A program made the translations under genes and the position numbers. Of a stretch of DNA of 64,000 nucleotides, positions 59,229-64,000 are shown piece by piece. Numbering within the stretch: position 1 is the first letter of the stretch; every line of letters begins with the position of its first letter. The notes below the pieces were generated by a model that saw only the letters and a program-made list of their open reading frames with translations, did not search any database and was not told where the DNA came from. Source of the DNA: Aedoeadaptatus acetigenes (lineage in GTDB: Bacteria; Bacillota; Clostridia; Tissierellales; Peptoniphilaceae); NCBI RefSeq assembly GCF_025566985.1, contig NZ_JAOQJD010000010.1, forward strand, positions 1 to 64,000, read 5' to 3'.

Positions 59229-59788
59229 TCTACTATGTACTGAAGAAGACGCCCATCGTCGTCTTCTTTTCCTTTTTTGCTTTTTCATTCCTGCGTACGC
59301 AATTTTTTTCCAAACAAAAAAAGAAGAGCAATCGCAAACGGGAGCGGCTCCTGTTGGCCTTCTCCACCTACTGCCTGTGGCTCTTATTTTTTCTTCTCAT
59401 CGACAACGAGCGCCTGGAAATGGGCGGCGTGCTCTTGGGCATCGACACGGACCTGGCCGATTGGAAGCTGAATTTAATTCCCTTCGCCACCATCAAGGCC
59501 TTTTGGCGCTACGGATCCTTTACGGGGATGTTTTTGAATATTTTCGGAAACATCCTCATCGGCGTGCCCCTCGGGTTTCTCAGCCCCGTGCTCTTTCGCC
59601 GATTGAAAGACCTTCGCCCCTTGTTTCTCCTCTACGGCGGCATCTTTCTTCTCGTGGAAACTTTGCAGTTTTTCACGGGCCGAAGCGCCGACATCGACGA
59701 TTGGCTCTTAAATATGCTGGGGATCTTTTCAGGTTATGCGCTGTCGAAGAGGCAGCACCACTTTCCCGAAAAGATCTACCGCCGCTAG
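59225..59788 (+). CDS. VanZ-like family membrane protein
   Basis: The 187-residue protein has four to five membrane helices and the VanZ pattern: NLIPFATIKAFW, FLNIFGNILIGVPLGFLSP and RSADIDDWLLNMLGIFSGYAL. VanZ proteins of this family contribute to envelope glycan or antibiotic traits, mostly with unknown mechanism. The TTG start overlaps the HAD stop as TTGA, with GGAGAGG upstream. A terminator follows the stop directly. Confidence 0.88.
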   Translation: MIYYVLKKTPIVVFFSFFAFSFLRTQFFSKQKKKSNRKRERLLLAFSTYCLWLLFFLLIDNERLEMGGVLLGIDTDLADWKLNLIPFATIKAFWRYGSFTGMFLNIFGNILIGVPLGFLSPVLFRRLKDLRPLFLLYGGIFLLVETLQFFTGRSADIDDWLLNMLGIFSGYALSKRQHHFPEKIYRR

Positions 59789-59808
59789 CACCTTAGGGTG
59801 CTTTTTTT
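59787..59808 (+). terminator. Terminator after the VanZ-like gene
   Basis: AGCACC pairs with GGTGCT around TTAG and is followed by a seven-T run. It begins at the VanZ stop codon. Confidence 0.82.
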
Positions 59809-59816
59809 CTTGCTTC

Positions 59817-59845
59817 TTGTTTCTTTTGCGGCCTTTTTTTATAAT
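59817..59845 (+). promoter_or_regulatory. Promoter of the zinc-ribbon membrane protein gene
   Basis: TTGTTT (59817-59822), a 17-bp spacer and TATAAT (59840-59845) precede the ATG at 59864. It lies just after the VanZ terminator. Confidence 0.6.
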
Positions 59846-59863
59846 AGGGGCGAGGAGGTTTCT

Positions 59864-61087
59864 ATGCGAACCCTATTGACAAAAGTACGAGTAAATCCCG
59901 CCAACCGGGTGCAGGTGGTGGATGCCTACCTGGCTCAGGCGGATACGGATTTCGCCCTGGTCATCGACGTGATCAACGACACCGACAAAACCGTCACCTT
60001 TATAAAGGTAGACGTGCTTTTTATTAACGCCTTCGGCAAATTTATTTTCGACGAAACCGTCTTTCACCACGGCTACGAGAATCTCAATTTAAAGCCCAAG
60101 TCCCTCTCCTACCTTCCCTACTGGATTTTGGACGAGCGCCACCACACGGCGCGGGGCGTGCGCATTCGCATTTCGGAAGTGCATTTTCAAGACGGCACGA
60201 GAAATTACTACGATCGCACCAAGGAAGTGTCCCTTACCGTGCCCACGGTGCCCAAGGAAAAGAAGGACGAGCTGAAAAAGCTCTTCGGGCCGGACTTTTA
60301 CACCTACGGCGAAAAGAGCGGCAATGTGTGGCGCTGCATCTGCGGCTTTACCAATTCCGATGAAGAGGCGATCTGCCATCACTGCAGCCGATCCAAGGAC
60401 TTCGTGCTCTCGGCGGTCACCGAGCGGCAGGTAAACAAAAAGCTCTTTCAGCTTTACGTGAACAAGGACCGAGATTTCGCCGATCGGGCCACGACCTACG
60501 AGGAGACCATCCCCATTCGCCCCCTGGACGAAATCGATCTTGAGCGTGGCATAGGGAGCGAACCGGCGCCCTCGAAGAAAAAAGGCGTCTTCTTCTTTCT
60601 CGTCGCCGCAGTCGCCGCCATCGCCCTCACCCTCTTTGCTTTTCGCATTTACGACGGGGTGAGCACGCGGCGCAATTACGACAAGGCCCAAAACTTTATC
60701 GCCATGGGGGATTACGCCGCCGCCGAGGCCATTTACGACGGCCTTCCGCCTACGGTGGACAATGTGGACATGGCCTTGAAAATTCAGGAGCTGGAGACCT
60801 TAAAGGCCTCCGACGCCTCCTACAAAAAAGCCCTGGAGCTTTCCCGCGCGGGAGACAGCCTGGCCGCCTACGCCGCCTACAAAGAGGTGGTGGAAGAAGA
60901 CCGCAACAATTACGCCAATGCCAAGGCCATGATGGAGAGCATTCAGTCCGAGGCCATCGCCCGGGCCAATCGCTACGCACAAGAGGGCAATAAAAAAGAC
61001 GCCGAAAAACTTTTCGACGCCTTCCTGGCCCTGGATCCGAAAAATAAAAGGCTCTCGGAAGCGAAAGACGCTGCCCTTACCAGGTAG
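59864..61087 (+). CDS. Membrane protein with RanBP2-like zinc ribbon and TPR-like C-terminus
   Basis: The 407-residue protein has a beta-rich N-terminal domain (residues about 1-130). A four-Cys zinc ribbon (WRCICGFTNSDE...CHHCSR, about 151-175) comes next, then a basic linker and one membrane helix (GVFFFLVAAVAAIALTLFAF, about 241-260). A C-terminal region of TPR-like helices follows (AQNFIAMGDYAAAEAIYDGL; ARANRYAQEGNKKDAEKLFD). The order suggests a cytoplasmic ribbon and an outside TPR arm. I do not recognise the family. The ATG at 59864 follows GAGGAGG. Its end overlaps the convergent pspC by 11 bp. Confidence 0.78.
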   Translation: MRTLLTKVRVNPANRVQVVDAYLAQADTDFALVIDVINDTDKTVTFIKVDVLFINAFGKFIFDETVFHHGYENLNLKPKSLSYLPYWILDERHHTARGVRIRISEVHFQDGTRNYYDRTKEVSLTVPTVPKEKKDELKKLFGPDFYTYGEKSGNVWRCICGFTNSDEEAICHHCSRSKDFVLSAVTERQVNKKLFQLYVNKDRDFADRATTYEETIPIRPLDEIDLERGIGSEPAPSKKKGVFFFLVAAVAAIALTLFAFRIYDGVSTRRNYDKAQNFIAMGDYAAAEAIYDGLPPTVDNVDMALKIQELETLKASDASYKKALELSRAGDSLAAYAAYKEVVEEDRNNYANAKAMMESIQSEAIARANRYAQEGNKKDAEKLFDAFLALDPKNKRLSEAKDAALTR

Positions 61088-61268
61088 ATTCTTCGGGAAT
61101 CAACAGAGCGCAAATAATGTAGACCAATAGGCCGCTTCCCCCGCCGAGGGCGAAGAGAACCCACAATACCCGTACAATGTTGGAGTCGATGCCGAAGTAT
61201 TCGCCTAAGCCGCCGCATACGCCGGCGAAGACGCGATCGGTGGTGCTTCGTCTCAATTCTTTTTTCAT
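61077..61268 (-). CDS. PspC domain protein
   Basis: The 63-residue membrane protein is essentially a single PspC domain: RRSTTDRVFAGVCGGLGEYFGIDSNIVRVLWVLFALGGGSGLLVYIICALLIPEE. PspC proteins respond to membrane stress in the phage-shock system; no pspA is present here. The ATG follows GGAGGA at 61271-61276. It is convergent with the zinc-ribbon gene, with overlapping ends. Confidence 0.92.
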   Translation of the reverse strand: MKKELRRSTTDRVFAGVCGGLGEYFGIDSNIVRVLWVLFALGGGSGLLVYIICALLIPEESTW

Positions 61269-61322
61269 AAAATCCTCCTGTCTCAGTTACTACATGTATT
61301 ATACCCGAAAAGGTGGTGCCCT

Positions 61323-62183
61323 ATGAATATAAACCAATACAAAGTTCCTGAAAAGGCAAAGATTCATCTAAAAGATTACGCCACGACCTACGACGGTCCT
61401 CTGGAGAAAAAAGAAGTAAAGAGCAAACTTCTTCCTGAAAATCTGAACGCCATGGCCGAGCTGCAAGACGCCCTTTACGCGGAAAACACCCGCGGCATCG
61501 TCGTGGTTCTCCAGGCCATGGACGCCGCGGGAAAAGACGGCCTCATTAAACACGTCTTTACGGCCTTAAATCCCCAAGGCGTGACGGTAACGCCTTTTAA
61601 AGTCCCCAATGCCGAGGAGCTGGATCACGACTACCTGTGGCGCATCGCGAGGGCCCTGCCTCGCCGCGGCGAAATCGCCATTTTCAACCGCAGCCACTAC
61701 GAAGACGTGCTGGTCACCCGGGTCCACGATTTATTAAAAGAATCTCCCCTGCCGGAAGAATTGGTGGACGACAACATTTGGAACCGCCGCTTCAAAGAGA
61801 TTCGCGCCTTCGAATCCTACTTAAACGACAACGGCTTTACCGTGGTGAAAATCTTCCTCCACCTGTCTAAGGACGAGCAGAAAGAGCGGCTTATGGAGCG
61901 GATCATTCGCCCGGAAAAGCACTGGAAGTTTTCCTCCTCCGATGTGAACGAGCGGGCCTATTGGGAGGATTACCAAAAGGCCTACGAGGATTTAATCGCC
62001 CACACCTCCACGGAAAATTCCCCCTGGTACATTATTCCCGCCGACCGCAAGTGGTACGCCCGCTACGCGGTGTCGGAAATTATACTGAAGCTTATGAAAG
62101 ACATGAACCCGACTTACCCGGAATTGGCCGAAAAGGAAAAAGAAAATTTGGCCAAGTGGAAAAAAATATTGGAAGAAGAGTAA
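61323..62183 (+). CDS. Polyphosphate kinase 2 family protein
   Basis: The 286-residue PPK2 enzyme transfers phosphate between polyphosphate and nucleotides. Walker A is AMDAAGKDGLI at about residue 66, Walker B-type residues are in FNRSHYEDVLVTR, and the lid region EQKERLMERIIRPEKHWKFS is conserved. Single-domain members can phosphorylate ADP, AMP or GDP; specificity is not evident. The ATG follows AAAGGTGG, and a terminator follows the stop. Confidence 0.93.
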   Translation: MNINQYKVPEKAKIHLKDYATTYDGPLEKKEVKSKLLPENLNAMAELQDALYAENTRGIVVVLQAMDAAGKDGLIKHVFTALNPQGVTVTPFKVPNAEELDHDYLWRIARALPRRGEIAIFNRSHYEDVLVTRVHDLLKESPLPEELVDDNIWNRRFKEIRAFESYLNDNGFTVVKIFLHLSKDEQKERLMERIIRPEKHWKFSSSDVNERAYWEDYQKAYEDLIAHTSTENSPWYIIPADRKWYARYAVSEIILKLMKDMNPTYPELAEKEKENLAKWKKILEEE

Positions 62184-62214
62184 AAAAAGGCGGCCGCGCG
62201 GGCCGTCTTTTTCT
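62184..62214. terminator. Terminator between PPK2 and panC (convergent)
   Basis: GGCGGCC pairs with GGGCCGTC with a G-T pair around GCGC, and is flanked by A7 and T5 runs. It serves the plus-strand gene and the minus-strand pan genes. Confidence 0.72.
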
Positions 62215-62218
62215 ATGC

Positions 62219-63076
62219 TTATTTCGCTAAGTCTTCTTTAAAAAAGCTGTTGTCGATAAGGCGGGTACTTCCGATGTAGACAGCCATGGCAATAAAACTG
62301 TCTTTCACCAGCGTCGCATCCCTCTCGAAATGGGGGAAGCGGAGAATTTCCACGTAGTCGATTTTCGCCAAAGGCTCGGCCTGAATTTCTTTCGTCACCG
62401 CATCCAAGAGGGCGGCCACGTCTTTCTCGCCTTCACGCACCATGGCCTTGGCCTTTTTAATGGAGCGGGAGAGCACCACGGCGACCTTTCGCTCCTCGGC
62501 ATTTAAGTAGCGGTTTCTGGAGCTTTTCGCCAGGCCGTCTTCTTCTCGCACGATGGGGCAGGGCACGATGGTGAGATCCATATTCAAGTCGCGCACCATG
62601 GCTTCGACAATGGCCACCTGTTGCACGTCTTTTTGGCCGAAGTAGGCCTTATCCGGCGCCACCAAATTGAAGAGCTTCGTGAGTACCGTGGCCACGCCCG
62701 TAAAGTGAATGGGGCGGGTGATGCCGCAGAGAATGTGGGTCATGGCATCGGGAGGCGTAACGCGGAAGCCGAAGTTTTCCGGATACATTTCCTCCGGCTC
62801 CGGATGAAAGACGATGTCCGCCCCTAAGCTTTCGCAAAAGGCGCCGTCTTTGTCGATGTCCCGGGGGTATTCTTCGTAATCTTCCCCCGGCGCAAATTGC
62901 AGGGGATTGACAAACACCGACACCACCACCGTGTCGTTTTCTTCGCGGCATTTTTTAATTAAGGAGCCGTGGCCTTCGTGCAGGGCGCCCATGGTGGGCA
63001 CGAGGCCCACACTGCCCTTGGCTTTTGCCGCTTTACAGGCGGCTTTTAATTCGTCTACGCGGGTAATAATTTTCAT
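62219..63076 (-). CDS. panC: Pantothenate synthetase
   Basis: The 285-residue enzyme joins pantoate and beta-alanine. It has VPTMGALHEGHGSLIKKC with the HxGH motif, FVNPLQFAPGEDYEEYPRD, the signature FGQKDVQQVAIVE and the adenylate-binding KSSRNRYLNAEER. It starts 4 bp after panB. Together they make pantothenate for CoA, which the NUDIX CoA pyrophosphatase elsewhere would turn over. Confidence 0.95.
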   Translation of the reverse strand: MKIITRVDELKAACKAAKAKGSVGLVPTMGALHEGHGSLIKKCREENDTVVVSVFVNPLQFAPGEDYEEYPRDIDKDGAFCESLGADIVFHPEPEEMYPENFGFRVTPPDAMTHILCGITRPIHFTGVATVLTKLFNLVAPDKAYFGQKDVQQVAIVEAMVRDLNMDLTIVPCPIVREEDGLAKSSRNRYLNAEERKVAVVLSRSIKKAKAMVREGEKDVAALLDAVTKEIQAEPLAKIDYVEILRFPHFERDATLVKDSFIAMAVYIGSTRLIDNSFFKEDLAK

Positions 63077-63080
63077 CCTG

Positions 63081-63908
63081 TTACTTGTCCTCCAGTAATC
63101 GTTCGTCCATGGTGAATTCGTGTTCCTTCGTGGGGAAGCTGCCGTCTTTCACCGCGTCGTTGTAATCCTTAAAACCTTGCACCATGGCTTCGCCGATGTG
63201 GGCGAATTGATGCACGAATTTCGGCACGAAATCGTCGAACATGCCCAGCATGTCTTGATAGACCAAGACTTGGCCGTCGCAGTCCACGCCGGCGCCGATG
63301 CCGATGGTGGGAATGGAAAGCATTTCCGTGAGCTTCTTCGCGAGAGCCGCCGGCACACATTCCAAGACCACGGCAAAGGCCCCGGCTTCTTCAACGGCCT
63401 TGGCATCGGCAAAGAGCTTGGCCACCGTGGCTTCGTCTTTTCCTTGGACGCGGAAGCCGCCGAAGGCGTTGACCGATTGCGGCGTAAGGCCGATGTGGGC
63501 GCAGACGGGAATCTTCGCATCGACGATGGCCTTAATGACATCTTTTACTTCCGTGCCCCCCTCGAGCTTCACGGCGTGGGCGTGGCCTTCGGAGATCAGG
63601 CGACCGGCGTTCATGACGCTGTCGCGGATGCCTGTGGAGTAGGTTAAAAAGGGCATGTCGCAAATAATCAGGGGATGTTTTGCGCCTCGCGCCACGGCGG
63701 CGGAGTGGTGGATCATGTCTTCCAGGGTGACGGACAAGGTGTCTTCGTAGCCCAGCATGGTCATGCCCAGGCTGTCGCCGATTAAGATGGAGTCGATCCC
63801 CGATTTGTCTACGAGCTTCGCCGTGGAGTAATCGTAGCAGGTAATCATGGTGAGCTTTTCGCCCGTCTCCTTGGCCTCTTTAAATGTACGTACCGTTGCT
63901 TTTTTCAT
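63081..63908 (-). CDS. panB: 3-methyl-2-oxobutanoate hydroxymethyltransferase
   Basis: The 275-residue enzyme makes ketopantoate from alpha-ketoisovalerate and methylene-THF. It has TCYDYSTAKLVDKSGIDSILIGDSLGMTMLGY, AHIGLTPQSVNAFGGFRVQGK and GIGAGVDCDGQVLVYQDMLGM. The ATG overlaps the stop of the upstream gene (ATGA) and follows AAAGGAG. panC follows directly. Confidence 0.96.
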   Translation of the reverse strand: MKKATVRTFKEAKETGEKLTMITCYDYSTAKLVDKSGIDSILIGDSLGMTMLGYEDTLSVTLEDMIHHSAAVARGAKHPLIICDMPFLTYSTGIRDSVMNAGRLISEGHAHAVKLEGGTEVKDVIKAIVDAKIPVCAHIGLTPQSVNAFGGFRVQGKDEATVAKLFADAKAVEEAGAFAVVLECVPAALAKKLTEMLSIPTIGIGAGVDCDGQVLVYQDMLGMFDDFVPKFVHQFAHIGEAMVQGFKDYNDAVKDGSFPTKEHEFTMDERLLEDK

Positions 63909-64000
63909 GCTTCTTCTCCTTTCAACAATCGACGCAAGTCGTCGTAAGGTCGATCCTTGTGTTTTTCCTCGCCGATGTCGGCCAAAATCAAGCTTGCCGC
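63905..64000 (-). CDS. C-terminal end of an upstream pan-operon gene (partial)
   Basis: Only the last 31 codons are inside the window (ending KHKDRPYDDLRRLLKGEEA), with a stop that overlaps the panB ATG. The helical end resembles the C-terminus of DUF2520 Rossmann-fold oxidoreductases that often sit before panB in Clostridia, but this is too short for a firm call. The frame has the GC-rich codon use of its neighbours. Confidence 0.55.
   Translation of the reverse strand, partial: AASLILADIGEEKHKDRPYDDLRRLLKGEEA

Noticed and set aside
1..64000. Prophage or restriction-modification island
   Set aside because: No integrase, capsid, portal, lysis or methyltransferase genes are seen in any part of the window.

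Overview
The window looks like part of the chromosome of an anaerobic, Gram-positive, low-complexity-genome Firmicute, most likely in or near Peptoniphilaceae/Tissierellia. The evidence is gene content rather than a marker gene: WalRK-YycHI, a tmk-DarA-holB-ricT block, S-layer homology (SLH) domains, rubrerythrin and ferritin for oxygen defence, Trk potassium uptake, sortase and LPXTG surface protein, and no outer-membrane genes. Most of the window is GC-rich with tightly packed, often overlapping genes. The first 3.3 kb is clearly AT-rich and looks foreign.

Layout. 1-3296: the C-terminal part of a Cna-B-repeat LPXTG adhesin and its sortase, ending at an IS3/IS150-type element (3327-4741). 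4752-6947: small DUF4298 protein, rubrerythrin, class V aminotransferase. 6981-11825: tmk, two DarA-like cyclic-di-AMP receptor genes, holB, ricT and a membrane alpha/beta hydrolase in one run. 11879-16001: ferritin, a membrane HTH regulator, a CobD/HisC-like enzyme and threonine aldolase. 16034-19224: a promoter, a 35-codon cysteine-rich leader peptide, a terminator-type attenuator, then a complete cysteine-type ABC transporter. 19225-19845: a gene-free stretch with GC-rich palindromes. 19886-25553: lipoprotein, CCA-adding enzyme, glmM, degV-family gene, tuf. 25557-27739: an ISL3-type element whose middle carries an N and an 805-bp duplication, so it is an assembly join. 27784-29805: SLH protein. 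30092-34740 (minus): walR-walK-yycH-yycI. 34800-40765: chorismate mutase domain, RimK-like ligase, transposase remnant, 3D/G5 wall protein, NUDIX, patatin, mscL, dCMP deaminase, RNase H. 40762-43862 (minus): larC, larE, pta. 44027-44434 (minus): three tRNAs (Pro-CGG, Pro-TGG, Arg-CCG). 44470-50468 (minus): tsaC, ywlE-type phosphatase, rpiB, upp, tagO/wecA, mnaA/wecB, DD-carboxypeptidase. 50512-56294 (minus): hydrolase, ung and a trkA-trkH-trkA set. 56366-64000: small unknowns, tadA, dppA, HAD, VanZ, a zinc-ribbon membrane protein, PspC, PPK2, and panC-panB with the end of an upstream gene.

The most interesting object is the cysteine leader/attenuator at 16034-16243. The peptide has seven Cys codons (CKCACSCTCCC). 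The RNA has mutually exclusive pairings: a CATCT in the peptide start and a second CATCT in front of the terminator compete for one AGATG. A C(UUCG)G-capped terminator lies just before the first transporter gene. The transporter binding protein resembles the cysteine-binding protein CjaA. Peptide content, RNA folding and transporter type all point to ribosome-mediated cysteine attenuation.

Caution. Both insertion sequences sit at junctions where flanking target duplications do not match, and one contains an N. The adjacency of 1-3326 to 4742 onward, and of tuf to the SLH gene, may therefore come from assembly or IS recombination rather than from original gene order.
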